Made by a program: the position numbers and the translations under genes. Positions 52,377 to 61,778 of a DNA stretch of 64,000 nucleotides are shown here, piece by piece. The stretch is taken from NCBI RefSeq assembly GCF_027568515.1, contig NZ_JANKZF010000019.1, positions 26,945-90,944 of the forward strand, given 5' to 3'. This stretch comes from Arthrobacter sp. HY1533 (GTDB lineage: Bacteria; Actinomycetota; Actinomycetes; Actinomycetales; Micrococcaceae). Every line of letters starts with the position of its first letter. The first letter of the stretch is position 1. The notes below the pieces were generated by a model that did no database searches, had not been told where the DNA came from, and saw only the letters and a program-made list of their open reading frames with translations.

Positions 52377-54442
52377 AATTGTGCAAATCCCTTTTCGCGG
52401 GCCTTTGTTAGCGTTGCGATGAGGCGTGCGCATTGCCGTTCAGAAGGAAACCCGGTTTTACGTCCAGTGACGATATCAAGTATGCCAATATCAGTTGGCC
52501 CTGCAATGCGACTGCGGAGAGCGAACTCTCGTAAGCCTTCCCATTGTTCCTTAGATGTTGAAAAAACCTGCTTTTGGATGTCGATGCTGTTGTCGATCCG
52601 CTGAGTGGTTTTTGAATTGTTCAGCGCCTCCGCGCGATCAGACGTGTCGACAAGGCCGCGTTTGAAGTTATCTGGCAGCTCGAAGGTGGCCGTTCGTACA
52701 GCCTCCCAACAGGCCTGTGATTTGGCCCACTCAGTAACGTTGGCTACCCGACGGCTAGGAGCCGTGAGAATTTCGAAGGCAAGCTTGGCAGACGCAAGGG
52801 CTGTCTCTAGGACCGCATCGGGCAACGTCTGGAGGTTCCAGATCGCCGAGAAATTGAAGTGATTCCCAGGAGCTTGCTTGTCGATTTCGAGAGAAAGTTT
52901 GGCTATGGCGTACGTGACGATGTTCGCAAGGTAGCCCTTGTCATACCAGTCGGACTTGGCGACAGCCTTTCGCACTTCTTCGTACATGATCGCTTTGGCG
53001 ACTAGGTCCCGGAAGTACTGCTCATTTATTGCCTCGTTAGACGATTCCCAAACTTTTGCGATACTTTCAGCGAAGGCAACAAAGTTCTTTTGCGCACCCG
53101 CGCTCACAAGATGCGGCTTCTGAGCCCATGAGACGGCATATTTTGCCACATCAGTCTTAGTAATTACCTGCCCTCGCGGAAAGGTTGCTAGGAATTTATT
53201 CGCATCGGCCGTGGCTAGCTTGTTCTTTTCATTGAGGTACTGTCCGCGAGTTCGCTCGTAGTACCACTTGGTCTGGTAATTGAGGCCAGGCCGGGCTGGA
53301 ACCAGCAACCTTCGCGCCAGCTCTTCCAAACGGATATGGAATGGGCTATTGGAGAAGAAGTCTGCTTCACTGACCCGATTCTGGCTATTTGCAAAGCGAG
53401 AGATCTTCGGCACTAGGTCAACGGCTTTCGTGGGATCCACTACTACAAGTTTCATTGGCACGTATACGTCCCTGAGTACGGTTTGGTCGGTGCCTTCCCT
53501 TGCGACATAGAACAGCGAGGCGGTAGTTTGTCCACCGTTGACAATTTGTAAGTCTACGAGGGCCGTCGCACGAAGGCCGTCCTCCGTGCGTGTCAGACCT
53601 GTAGCAGTTGCAGTGATGCCATTGTTGTACGCCATGAACATCTCAGGTTCGGAGTGAATGGTGGCCTTAATACCTTTGTTGACTTTGCCTCGCCCGCTAA
53701 GGAATGAACGCACGTTCCCTTCAAGCAGCCTGCTTCCATACTGCCCATACAGGTCAGCCACCAAAGCTCCCGGTACAGCGGCCATGTACGTGGCGAAGTC
53801 TGTTGAGTCGCCGTTTATTTCCAATATGGGGAGACCTTCCGGAACCCATTTGGTCAAGTTGATCTCTAAGGCTTCACGACCCTGCTGGGACTCCTGAACT
53901 TGGTGAAGTCGCTGCAGGTCCCAGAGGTGAAAATCTACGGGGATACCGTTAATGCTCGAGGATGGGATTTCTTTGATCCGGTCACTGAGCCGACCATTCG
54001 TGACAAGGTACAGGCGATATCGCGAAACTGCGCGTCCACGATGGTTTAGATCTACGGCGAGTTGATAGACCGCAGAACTTTCTTCCCTTCCAACAGTGAA
54101 TTGTCCGGAAACTGCTTCAGATAGAAAGCCCTCGAGAGCAGTTAGCCGCTTCTTTGCGTCGGTCGCAGTGACTACATCGAGCGAATCAGAGTTGGCGTAC
54201 AAGAGTACGGCCAGTGAAACCGATTCGTCGGCGTCGTCCAAGTCATAAGCGTGGACGGCCAGTTTCTTGTTGCGCTGGCCTTTGCCTTCAAACTGCAGGA
54301 CGGTGAAGTTTTCAACTTCACCAGCTTCGGCAAATCTTTCCGACACTTCAGCCATGAAAGCCATTGATGTGTAATCATTCTCCACGGCGGCACGGGCGTT
54401 AACAGTGTTTTGCAGGTCTAAGTGGAAATCATCTAGATTCAT
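52373..54442 (-). CDS. AIPR-domain protein (MzaE-like)
   Basis: A 689-residue protein of the abortive-infection phage-resistance (AIPR) family. The conserved core lies in the middle: FLSGRGKVNKGIKATI, MFMAYNNGITATATGL, LQIVNGGQTTASLFYV and VPKISRFANSQNRVSEADFFS. It is named for AbiR-like phage resistance; biochemical activity is not established. ATG 54442 overlaps the upstream DUF4420 gene by 14 bases. It is the last gene of the four-gene minus-strand operon and ends on the methyltransferase stop. The symbol assignment follows memory of the Mza gene order and is tentative. Confidence 0.85.
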   Translation of the reverse strand: MNLDDFHLDLQNTVNARAAVENDYTSMAFMAEVSERFAEAGEVENFTVLQFEGKGQRNKKLAVHAYDLDDADESVSLAVLLYANSDSLDVVTATDAKKRLTALEGFLSEAVSGQFTVGREESSAVYQLAVDLNHRGRAVSRYRLYLVTNGRLSDRIKEIPSSSINGIPVDFHLWDLQRLHQVQESQQGREALEINLTKWVPEGLPILEINGDSTDFATYMAAVPGALVADLYGQYGSRLLEGNVRSFLSGRGKVNKGIKATIHSEPEMFMAYNNGITATATGLTRTEDGLRATALVDLQIVNGGQTTASLFYVAREGTDQTVLRDVYVPMKLVVVDPTKAVDLVPKISRFANSQNRVSEADFFSNSPFHIRLEELARRLLVPARPGLNYQTKWYYERTRGQYLNEKNKLATADANKFLATFPRGQVITKTDVAKYAVSWAQKPHLVSAGAQKNFVAFAESIAKVWESSNEAINEQYFRDLVAKAIMYEEVRKAVAKSDWYDKGYLANIVTYAIAKLSLEIDKQAPGNHFNFSAIWNLQTLPDAVLETALASAKLAFEILTAPSRRVANVTEWAKSQACWEAVRTATFELPDNFKRGLVDTSDRAEALNNSKTTQRIDNSIDIQKQVFSTSKEQWEGLREFALRSRIAGPTDIGILDIVTGRKTGFPSERQCARLIATLTKAREKGFAQF

Positions 54443-55433
54443 TCGGCGACGCTTTCGGTTCGGTGGGCGGCAACCCAAGCTCTGAAATGCTGCATTCAAA
54501 CGGTGCTAGGTCCGCCAAGTTCAAGAAATACGAGACCCGACTTACACCGTTTGGTAACTTGCTGGGCTCGAGTCGGGGGAACGCGCCCTTAACTTCGAGG
54601 AACTGGTGTCTTGTCGGAAGGAAATACATGTCTTCGTATGCCTCGTCATACCGATCGAAACAGACTGCGTCGAGACGGCGGGCCAGCTCGGACTGGGGAA
54701 CGCCGGATTCTTGTAGCAACCGATCCGCATGGTCAAGAAGGCCAGGAATCGTCAAGGCCCCTGGCGTATCCGCCACGGCATCATCGGCGGCCACGACGCA
54801 GACGAACAGCCGCTGATTCGGCAGGCGATTCAATTGGTTTTCTGACGAAATCTGAATGCGGCGGGTGCCGCTATGTATGGTTTTGATTTCGACTAAGGGC
54901 CCACCAGGAAACTGAAAGTCTTGATCACTTTGGAACGGTCCATGCCACGCATCTATGACGTCACCGACTGTGCATTCCAGGGCAAGATTTGAAAAGCCGA
55001 TCAAAAGCTCACCAAACAGGCCACGGGCAGCCTCCAAGGATAGTCGTTGACTCGGAGGTGCCTTGAGGAGCGTCCGCCACTCCTCAACGCTAGCCATGAA
55101 GGTCGCGAGTCCTTGAGCTTCAGAACTGGTCCCTGAGACTCGATCCACGATATGTGCGCAGAGCCGGACGAAAACGTCCGTAAACTTGGGCGCCTTGAGC
55201 GTCAGCAGGAGCACCCAATGGCCGTCGATACTCCTCTGTGTGCGTGCTACATCAACCGCGTCGGACAGTTCAGGAATGCCGGGCTTGAGGCTGCTGATGG
55301 AACAGAACATCGGTTGTCCCGCTTGGTCAGTTCCACATACGAGGCGAAGCTCTAGATCCGGATCAACTTCGAGCGTTTTAGGCAGCCGTTGCTCAATGGC
55401 TCTCAGCCATAGGTCTTCAACGGGATTAGACAT
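54429..55433 (-). CDS. DUF4420 PD-(D/E)XK protein (MzaD-like)
   Basis: A 334-residue protein of the DUF4420 'PD-(D/E)XK motif' family. The nuclease site is visible as E142 in GLFGELL, D172 in DFQFPGG and E182-I-K184 in LVEIKT, followed by SENQLNRLPNQRLF. It is the likely DNA-cutting component of the locus. ATG 55433 (MSNPVED) has GAGGA upstream and overlaps the Z1 stop by eight bases; ATG 55445 is possible. Confidence 0.85.
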   Translation of the reverse strand: MSNPVEDLWLRAIEQRLPKTLEVDPDLELRLVCGTDQAGQPMFCSISSLKPGIPELSDAVDVARTQRSIDGHWVLLLTLKAPKFTDVFVRLCAHIVDRVSGTSSEAQGLATFMASVEEWRTLLKAPPSQRLSLEAARGLFGELLIGFSNLALECTVGDVIDAWHGPFQSDQDFQFPGGPLVEIKTIHSGTRRIQISSENQLNRLPNQRLFVCVVAADDAVADTPGALTIPGLLDHADRLLQESGVPQSELARRLDAVCFDRYDEAYEDMYFLPTRHQFLEVKGAFPRLEPSKLPNGVSRVSYFLNLADLAPFECSISELGLPPTEPKASPNESR

Positions 55434-58197
55434 CGTCATCCTCATCAGTTCCGGAGTACTCTACGAACCATTGTTTTTGAGCGACAGTGTTGATGAGGTA
55501 GCGAACGTCACCGTCCCGATTGTTGACGTCGAGGCGGTTCCCCGGAAAAGCGAGCTTTATGCCAACGATTTGCTCTTGTTCAATGTTTGCGACTTTTTTC
55601 CGATCCTTTTCTGGCAATTCCTTGAAGTTGGGTACCAGAACGTAGACAAGCAAGATTGGCCTCGGAAGGTGCTCGTAGATGGCTGATTCTGGGACTTGCT
55701 TGCCCGGGTACTCCTGCTTAAAGCCTTCGGTAAGGGCGTCATCGATGGCAGAGTCGAGTAGTCTTCTTAGGTCGTCGCTACCTGCCAGCCTGCTGCTTTT
55801 TCCTGAAACGAGTAGTTCATCAGCGGCGCCGACGGTCATTGTTCGGGTCGGTGGATGGATCTTCACACCGCCAAACGATTCTTCGGAATCGGCCTTTTTT
55901 GTGCCGTTGATGAAAACTACATCCCACTTCGTGAACTTGGCTGTCTTGTTGTTCTTCACAAACTTGCTGATGGCGTTGCCATAGAAGAGTTCGTCCATAC
56001 GGTGTGCGGTGTACTCGTCAAGGAAGGCAGCGACCAAGTTTTGCGGGACGTTTGTGAAACGCGGGTAGCCACGTCGGGTTTGACCGGGCTGACCGAATGT
56101 TCCGACGAGTGTCTCTGCAAGGGCGATGGCAGCACCCCTGTTTTCCCTAATGGTCATTTTCCTCGGGTCGAGCCGTGAGGTCTCAATGCGCCGCCCGATA
56201 AGGCTGATGACTTTAGGTTCTACTGCGGCCGACTTGGACTTATTCTTCGCCGTGATCAGAAGTGCGCCAGGATGCATGCGTATAGACAGCCCGAAATCGA
56301 GGGGGGTCAATGACTGGCGCTGCATGAGTCTTAGATCTGAGCGCAGTTCAGCAACGGCGTCGGCTATGAAACGGTAGTCGGCTGCTACACCAGGATCGAT
56401 CCAGATGCGGCAGAGGTCTTCGTATTCGTCCCGGTAACCGAACCAACGAGCCATTTGCATCATAGTGTCGGCTGCTCGGACGTTTCGGTAGTAGTAGCTG
56501 ACCATGAGGCCTTCGAGGGTTAGACCGCGGCTGAGGACGTCACCACCGATGGCGATGACGCGCTTTGGCATTTCGGCGCTTTGTTGCTGTTCCTTCAGGA
56601 GTTTTTCGGTGTCCGAGTTGAACGTCCTGACGGTAATTTCGTTGGCTGAGTTCGGGAGAGCGGCGAGAACTTCCGACCACGTGGGCCCAGCCGTGGAATA
56701 GAACGTTTCGAAGGTTGACTTCAGTCCATCGATGATCTGGTTTTCGACGCCCTCGTTGTAGAGGATGGCATGGGCTTCGAGTGCATTCTTGATGCTGTCA
56801 ATTTCATTCTTCACAAAGTCATGCAAGTGCGTTTGAACTCGCTTGAAACGTGAAACGTTGATCAGCATGGCGCGCCGCTGGTCTTCTTGCCCTCGTATAT
56901 CACGAACGGCGTTCGCGACAACATAGACCTTTATGGCTGTCTTTAGGCTCTCGGGGATGTCATGGACTACGTGGTACTGCCTGTGCTTGAGCGGGAGCAA
57001 TGGTTCCACATCGTGGAGGTCTATGACTTTGTCTTCATTGATGTTGTCCTCGGTTCCAAAGACTTGATTGGCTCCCACGTAGTTCGTGGGTGCCTCCAAC
57101 CCGTAGACGAAATCCTTCGGAAATAGGTCGGGGTGAACTTCGCCGTCTTTGACAGTCTCGGCCTCGTGGTCGATGAGGATATTTGCGAACGGAGTCGCCG
57201 TGATGGCGACATAGGAGTTCCGTGAAAACTTTCCAAGGAGCTTGCGAATGAGGAAGTTCGTCTTTGTCGGGTCGTCTTCCTTGCCAGTATTAACAGAGCC
57301 GTAGTCCGATTCGTCGTCAATGAGCAAGAGTGGCAGTTCGATCCGGCCATGAGACTTTGGTTGGTCGTTCGTCCAGTCAATGAGCGCGTTCAGAACATGG
57401 ACGTTTTTCTTGACGACAAAGATGAATGGATTAGGTGACTCCTCGGACACACTAATGCTGGTGGCGTCCTTGCTCGCTTGGAGAAAGTCTTGGACGACTG
57501 TCGTCATTCCGGTGGCATAAGTCAACTGCTTATTCAGTCGGCCGACTCCAACAAATCGGTCGGCCGACGTACCCGTTCCTGACCTAGAGACGTTCCGACT
57601 TGAATCCTTTCCAAGAAATCCTTCATCAACACGAATTTGGGTTTGCTGCCTCAACGACTCAGTATTTCCGGCCAAGAGGATGATGAGGCGATAGCCGGCG
57701 TCGGCTGCTTTGTTGAGCAGGCCCAAGTAGGTTTGTGTTTTCCCTGACTGTACGTCACCAATGATTAGGCCCTTTCGGTCCCAAGGCCCGGGCAGTGTCG
57801 GGTCACCGACATAGTCTAATATCTCGTCAGTGAAGATTTCCATTTTTTCGAGAACTCGTGGAGAACGATTATTGCTTCGTAGCCATTGTTTGTACGTGAG
57901 CCACCGAGACCATTCCACGTGATGCTTTTTTGATGCGAGCCAAGGCTTAAAATCTTTATCCGTAATCCCAACGCCGAGTTCGACATCTATGCTTAATTTA
58001 CTTACAAGACGGCGGTGCGCCGTGGCCACATCATCGTCGGAAATGTGGGGTGCCACGAGCGGTCGGTACTTCGCCAGTTCGTTGTGAAGTTCAGATTCGC
58101 TGTGATTGTTGTCGCTGAGGAGAAGACTCACGACGTTTTCGAGGTTTTCCGTTTGAGAACGAATGGAGCTGGGGTCGGAAGCGGCTTGGCTAGTCAT
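55426..58197 (-). CDS. Z1-domain ATPase (MzaC-like)
   Basis: A 923-residue protein with an N-terminal P-loop (IIGDVQSGKTQTYLGL, Walker A at 147-154), a Walker B-like LLLIDDESDYGSVNT, and the Z1 domain core VIAIGGDVLSRGLTLEGL, SYYYRNVRAADTMMQMARWFGYR. Z1 ATPases are superfamily II-like and are found in several restriction-type defence loci. The start is ATG 58197, which overlaps the GHKL gene stop (ATGACTAG) and follows AAAGG; the open frame to 58404 is not supported. Confidence 0.9.
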   Translation of the reverse strand: MTSQAASDPSSIRSQTENLENVVSLLLSDNNHSESELHNELAKYRPLVAPHISDDDVATAHRRLVSKLSIDVELGVGITDKDFKPWLASKKHHVEWSRWLTYKQWLRSNNRSPRVLEKMEIFTDEILDYVGDPTLPGPWDRKGLIIGDVQSGKTQTYLGLLNKAADAGYRLIILLAGNTESLRQQTQIRVDEGFLGKDSSRNVSRSGTGTSADRFVGVGRLNKQLTYATGMTTVVQDFLQASKDATSISVSEESPNPFIFVVKKNVHVLNALIDWTNDQPKSHGRIELPLLLIDDESDYGSVNTGKEDDPTKTNFLIRKLLGKFSRNSYVAITATPFANILIDHEAETVKDGEVHPDLFPKDFVYGLEAPTNYVGANQVFGTEDNINEDKVIDLHDVEPLLPLKHRQYHVVHDIPESLKTAIKVYVVANAVRDIRGQEDQRRAMLINVSRFKRVQTHLHDFVKNEIDSIKNALEAHAILYNEGVENQIIDGLKSTFETFYSTAGPTWSEVLAALPNSANEITVRTFNSDTEKLLKEQQQSAEMPKRVIAIGGDVLSRGLTLEGLMVSYYYRNVRAADTMMQMARWFGYRDEYEDLCRIWIDPGVAADYRFIADAVAELRSDLRLMQRQSLTPLDFGLSIRMHPGALLITAKNKSKSAAVEPKVISLIGRRIETSRLDPRKMTIRENRGAAIALAETLVGTFGQPGQTRRGYPRFTNVPQNLVAAFLDEYTAHRMDELFYGNAISKFVKNNKTAKFTKWDVVFINGTKKADSEESFGGVKIHPPTRTMTVGAADELLVSGKSSRLAGSDDLRRLLDSAIDDALTEGFKQEYPGKQVPESAIYEHLPRPILLVYVLVPNFKELPEKDRKKVANIEQEQIVGIKLAFPGNRLDVNNRDGDVRYLINTVAQKQWFVEYSGTDEDDDV

Positions 58198-59680
58198 TGA
58201 CGACCTTTCGAAGTAATTCTTTCGGGGAAGACGTGAGGATGAACGGTTCGATCGATGCCATGGCGGAGACAAACTGCTCTGGGTTGCCGCCACTGGCTTT
58301 ATAGGCTTTCCAAAGCGCTGATGCCAAGCTTTCGAGGCCCGGACCACTTGGCTGTTGAGGTGAATGGCTCTCGTCTTGACCGAGTCTGTTGTATGCGTCC
58401 TCAACCGGGAATGTGGATTCCAGAAGCGTTAACAAAGTCGACATTTGCGTCATATCTTCTGGCATCATCCGGTCGGTCAGTGCCGCCACAGCCGGATTTT
58501 CCCGATTGATTTCGTAACGAAAATTGCCGCGGTCGTCGATAACGTTCCATATTGGGTTAGTCCGGGACTGTTCTTGGACAATTCGGCCACGATAGAGATG
58601 AACACTTCTGCTCGGTGCCACGATTCGTCCTGCTATTCGGCGAAGGTTGTCGCGAATCTGAGGGGGTGGTGCGGCGGAGGCTTTCTTTATGTCGAGGGAC
58701 CACAAATGATCGAGTGTATTTGGGATGTCGACTCTGACTCGCGCGAGTTTTCCTAGGTCGTCTTTGGGGGCAATCCGAAACCAAGTTCCCCAGATGACTA
58801 ACCGAAGTTCACGGTAAATGTAAAAGCCCTGGCTGTCGCGAACGCGGCCCGCGACTTGAGCTCGCTTCTTCTCAAGTGGGGTCATGCGATTTAGGTGTGG
58901 AAGCGTGTATGGCTGGACTTCTATTTGTTCTCCGGCGACGGAGAACGACTCGGATGGGCCGAGCTGGGTTGCTTTGTTGGACTCTAGATAAGGATCAGAA
59001 CCTTGTATAGCTACGCGGTTAATTCGTATCTCAAAACGTTGGCCATGCTCTCCGGCAAGGAATCTATGAAAGACAAGTGCCAGATGACTTCTAACTTCAG
59101 TCATTGCCGCGTCGAACGATGAACTTAGGTCTCCAACAGTTGCGGTTAGTCGATCGAGATTTCGCCAGATGACCAAGGTTCCTGAGGTGCGATCGGCCAA
59201 TTCGTTGAACCGGGGCAAGGACTTTAGCTCATCTCCGGCGAGGACGAGCAGGCTCCACGTCTGTTGTGCGATCATGTGGTCGATGTTCCACTCGAATCCG
59301 CACAGAGCACCTTCGTGTTTCGAAACGACGACCAAGTCTCGGCACTGCGAAAGCGATGCGGTTTTCAGACCTAGACCAAATCGTCCAAGGTCATTGGGAT
59401 TTCGTTTGGTCAAGGGGCTAGTACCTGCGAGCCGCATTGCATCGATGGCTTCTCCGGATGACATTCCTTCGCCGTTGTCGACCAAGGCAACATATGGATA
59501 AGGTGAACTTCCGAAAAATATGTCGACCATCGTGGCTGATGCAGAAATCGAGTTGTCGATGAGGTCGGCCACAGCTGTCTGTAGCGTGTACCCGACTGCG
59601 CGCATTGACTCCATGAGATGCGGATCAGGTGGAAGTATTTGCTCGGTTGTCACTAGATCCCCAGTTGTAGTCCATACCAT
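58190..59680 (-). CDS. GHKL (MutL/Hsp90-like) ATPase (MzaB-like)
   Basis: A 496-residue protein with the Bergerat ATP fold: N box AVADLIDNSISASA, G1 ALVDNGEGMSSGEA, G2 LGRFGLGLKTASLSQC and the trailing SGTLVIWRNLD. The C-terminal half resembles MutL-type linker regions (VRVDIPNTLDHLWSLDIKKAS) but there is no MutL endonuclease motif. First gene of the operon GHKL, Z1, DUF4420, AIPR; each junction overlaps. It would act as the ATP-driven sensor or clamp of the system. Confidence 0.88.
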   Translation of the reverse strand: MVWTTTGDLVTTEQILPPDPHLMESMRAVGYTLQTAVADLIDNSISASATMVDIFFGSSPYPYVALVDNGEGMSSGEAIDAMRLAGTSPLTKRNPNDLGRFGLGLKTASLSQCRDLVVVSKHEGALCGFEWNIDHMIAQQTWSLLVLAGDELKSLPRFNELADRTSGTLVIWRNLDRLTATVGDLSSSFDAAMTEVRSHLALVFHRFLAGEHGQRFEIRINRVAIQGSDPYLESNKATQLGPSESFSVAGEQIEVQPYTLPHLNRMTPLEKKRAQVAGRVRDSQGFYIYRELRLVIWGTWFRIAPKDDLGKLARVRVDIPNTLDHLWSLDIKKASAAPPPQIRDNLRRIAGRIVAPSRSVHLYRGRIVQEQSRTNPIWNVIDDRGNFRYEINRENPAVAALTDRMMPEDMTQMSTLLTLLESTFPVEDAYNRLGQDESHSPQQPSGPGLESLASALWKAYKASGGNPEQFVSAMASIEPFILTSSPKELLRKVVND

Positions 59681-60080
59681 CAGCGTTTTAGCGCTTATTG
59701 GATCCTAACCGCAACCATGTGGCACCTCCACTTGAACACGCCATGCTGCGCCAGTACGGGATGTCGACTCTTGGCGAGGATTTGTGTGAGATGGAGGCCT
59801 CATAGTTTTTGGCCTCCATAACAGGACGATGCTAATTGTCGACTAGCTCCAGATGGCCCTGTTTGCCTGCCTAGAGTCCGAGCTGAACTGCCTTGCACTG
59901 TGGGCCTGGAGTGTTTTCCTGTTGGGAGCGGCCCTTAGTTGATAGAACTCCGCGCGCTAGGACTTCGGCGGTGGGGCTATGTGAGCGAACGGAGGCTGAA
60001 GGTGGCTCCGGATTGAAGTATGAGGGCCGATTTAGCTGCAACGAGCCGGACACCCCTCCGAATGGCGGAGTGCTCAAGTT
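59681..60080. other. Non-coding end of the element
   Basis: Holds the promoter region of the Mza-type operon (minus strand) but no gene or RNA I can support. Open frames here lack ribosome sites and motifs. Confidence 0.45.
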
Positions 60081-60081
60081 G

Positions 60082-60190
60082 CCAAAAACGTGAGCAGAAA
60101 TTGAACCCATTTCCGCCCCAAAGCAAACCAAAAACGTGACGAATTTTTCATTCAAAAACGTGAGTAAATCGTGACTTGGGTCGTTTTTGG
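60082..60190. repeat. Cluster of integrase arm-type repeats, right end
   Basis: The motif CCAAAAACGTGAS occurs at 60082-60095 and 60128-60140, TTCAAAAACGTGAGT at 60151-60165, and an inverted CGTTTTTGG at 60182-60190. The 30 bases at 60146-60175 match the left-end copy 17481-17510 at 28 positions. The spacing just inside the tRNA suggests integrase or excisionase arm sites. A GAAATTGAACCC at 60097-60108 also echoes the att core. Confidence 0.6.
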
Positions 60191-60244
60191 CCTTAAGTGA
60201 CTCCGACCCGCAGGATGAAACCGCAGGTCAGAGCCACTTTTTGG

Positions 60245-60317
60245 TGCCCCGGGCGGGAATTGAACCCACGACCAAGAGATTAGAAGGCTCCTGCTCTATC
60301 CGCTGAGCTACCGAGGC
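60245..60317 (-). tRNA. tRNA-Arg(UCU), integration target
   Basis: Read on the minus strand: acceptor GCCTCGG pairing with CCGGGGC (one T-G wobble), D-arm GCTC/GAGC, anticodon loop CTTCTAA with anticodon TCT, T-arm GTGGG/CCCGC with loop TTCAATT, discriminator A and an encoded CCA at 60242-60244. The last anticodon stem pair is mismatched (C-T) and the first is G-T, and the T-loop departs from TTCGAAT, so the gene is slightly degenerate on its 3' side, which is the half the element supplies. Confidence 0.9.
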
Positions 60318-60499
60318 GTTGGTCCACAAGGGACCGCATCTAAATTATCAGGTTTATCCGCCGATCTCTTCCCCCACAGGCGGAGCCACAGACGCGGCCG
60401 TCCACAGATGGAGCTTGCCCACTGTTCGGCATGGCTTCCAAGGCGTTGGCTGGAGGCAACCAATCACTGCTGCAGCCGCGGCACACGGAAGGAATCGAA

Positions 60500-61123
60500 A
60501 TGGCGGATCAGATCAGCTTGACGGGATTTGTTAGCTCCGAGATCGAAACAGTCACCCTGGACTCGGGCGTTGTCCTGGGCAAGTTTCGCATGGGAAGCAA
60601 CACCCGGCGATTCGACAAGCCCACGAACCAGTGGGTGGACGGTGCAACCAACTGGTACCACGTGACCGTTTGGCGCGCACTGGCCTCAAACACTGTGGTC
60701 AGCATCCACAAGGGAGACCGCATCGTGCTGGTCGGGAAGCTCTCCGTAAGCTCCTATGTGCGCAAGGACGGGGCTCCGGGTACGAAGGTGGAGATTGAAG
60801 CCGAGGCCATCGGTCCTGACCTGAAGTTCGGCAAGGCCAGCTTCCACCGCACTTCCAATGCCCGGTCAGACACCCAGGGCGGCACGTGGCAAGGAGCTGG
60901 CGCATCCCCAACGCACCAGTATGGGAATGGAGATGACGAGGAAGGTGAAGTCCCACCCGACAACGACGAAAACGCCGAGGAAGCCGGCGACCCAAACGAA
61001 GGTGACAATGGCGACACCGGGGGACAGGCTGCCGCCCTGGAGAACAGCGCCGACGGTCTCCAGAACGGCGAAGGGTACAACGAGGAAACCGGTGAGATCG
61101 TCGACGAGTCAGTGCCCTTCTGA
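60500..61123 (+). CDS. ssb: Single-stranded DNA-binding protein
   Basis: A 207-residue OB-fold SSB: ISLTGFVSSEIETVTLDSG, FRMGSNTRRFDKPTNQWVDG, NWYHVTVWRALASNTVVSI and KGDRIVLVGKLSVSSYVRKDG, then an acidic Gly/Glu-rich tail of about 80 residues ending DESVPF. The terminal acidic-x-PF tip is the partner-recruiting signature of bacterial SSB and is absent from the element's copy. ATG 60500 follows GGAAGGAA. Divergent from the tRNA. Confidence 0.88.
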   Translation: MADQISLTGFVSSEIETVTLDSGVVLGKFRMGSNTRRFDKPTNQWVDGATNWYHVTVWRALASNTVVSIHKGDRIVLVGKLSVSSYVRKDGAPGTKVEIEAEAIGPDLKFGKASFHRTSNARSDTQGGTWQGAGASPTHQYGNGDDEEGEVPPDNDENAEEAGDPNEGDNGDTGGQAAALENSADGLQNGEGYNEETGEIVDESVPF

Positions 61124-61165
61124 GGCGTTGGGGAAATGTGAAGCAGGCCATGGCACAATGGCGGG

Positions 61166-61681
61166 GTGACTTTGGACAAGACAGAACCCCTTCAGCAGGG
61201 CGAATCCGGCCGCAGGACTTTCCGCAATGCCGGAGCGGCAATCCTTCTGGTGGCGGCTATCGCGTTGGGTGGATGTTCGATGCTGCCTGGCGGCGGGTCC
61301 ACTGCGCAGGACGCCCCGGCCACCTCAGCCGCCGCACCCGCCAAGGATGCTCCGGAGGCACCTGCTGAAGCCACCAAACCCCCGTCGGCTGCACAGGAAT
61401 TCTCCACGAAGCTGAAGGCATCACTGTCTAAGCTGGCCGCCACCACCAAGGCCCCCAACCGGGAGCAGATGATGGCCGCCATGCTCGAGGCAGGGGCCGT
61501 CAAGGAGAAAACTGAACTCTCCATCGACATCACCCCGACGGGTCTTGCCGTTGATGCGGTTGAAGCTGCAACCCTGGTGGCCGAGGAATGTGTCATCGGC
61601 CAGGTCCGCGACGGCAACGTCGCCGTGACAGTTCTCCCCGTGCTGGCCTCGGGCCGCTGTTTCGTGGGCGACGTCCACTAG
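61166..61681 (+). CDS. Lipoprotein, DUF6993-like
   Basis: A 171-residue secreted lipoprotein. Signal peptide with lipobox ALGGC after AAILLVAAIA; a 50-residue Ala/Pro linker; and a conserved C-terminal domain (NREQMMAAMLEAGAVKEKTELSID ... AEECVIGQVRDGNVAVTVLPVLASGRCFVGD, shown in parts) with two Cys. This arrangement matches the actinobacterial DUF6993 lipoproteins of unknown role. GTG 61166 starts 42 bases after ssb. Confidence 0.7.
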   Translation: MTLDKTEPLQQGESGRRTFRNAGAAILLVAAIALGGCSMLPGGGSTAQDAPATSAAAPAKDAPEAPAEATKPPSAAQEFSTKLKASLSKLAATTKAPNREQMMAAMLEAGAVKEKTELSIDITPTGLAVDAVEAATLVAEECVIGQVRDGNVAVTVLPVLASGRCFVGDVH

Positions 61682-61778
61682 GGCAAACCTTCCCACACCG
61701 CAGTCCCGAACGGGACCCGCAGAAACACTGCCTGCTGCGAATGTGAGTTATGAGCCTGCACCCACTAACCTTGGGGGT

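Larger units (their letters stand above)
17345..60279. mobile_element. Integrative and conjugative element in tRNA-Arg(UCU)
   Basis: About 42.9 kb bounded by the tRNA 3'-half repeat (17345-17373 and 60251-60279) and containing tyrosine integrase, excisionase, sigma factor, type IV secretion genes (pilin-like, VirB6/TrbL-like, SCO6880-type, VirB4, VirD4), a peptidoglycan hydrolase, ArdC, SSB, MOBF relaxase and candidate oriT. No replication initiator was seen. Cargo at both sides includes defence and conflict genes. Boundaries rest on imperfect repeats (26/29 matches), so a few bases either way are possible, and the left end may be older or rearranged. Confidence 0.85.

Noticed and set aside
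60082..60190. A CRISPR array
   Set aside because: The repeated unit is only about 13 bases, unevenly spaced, and partly inverted; no cas genes exist in the window.
17345..60279. A replicating plasmid inserted whole
   Set aside because: No Rep protein, iteron origin or ParA/ParB partition pair was found; the ParB-fold protein at 23899 lacks the ParB DNA-binding layout and a ParA partner.
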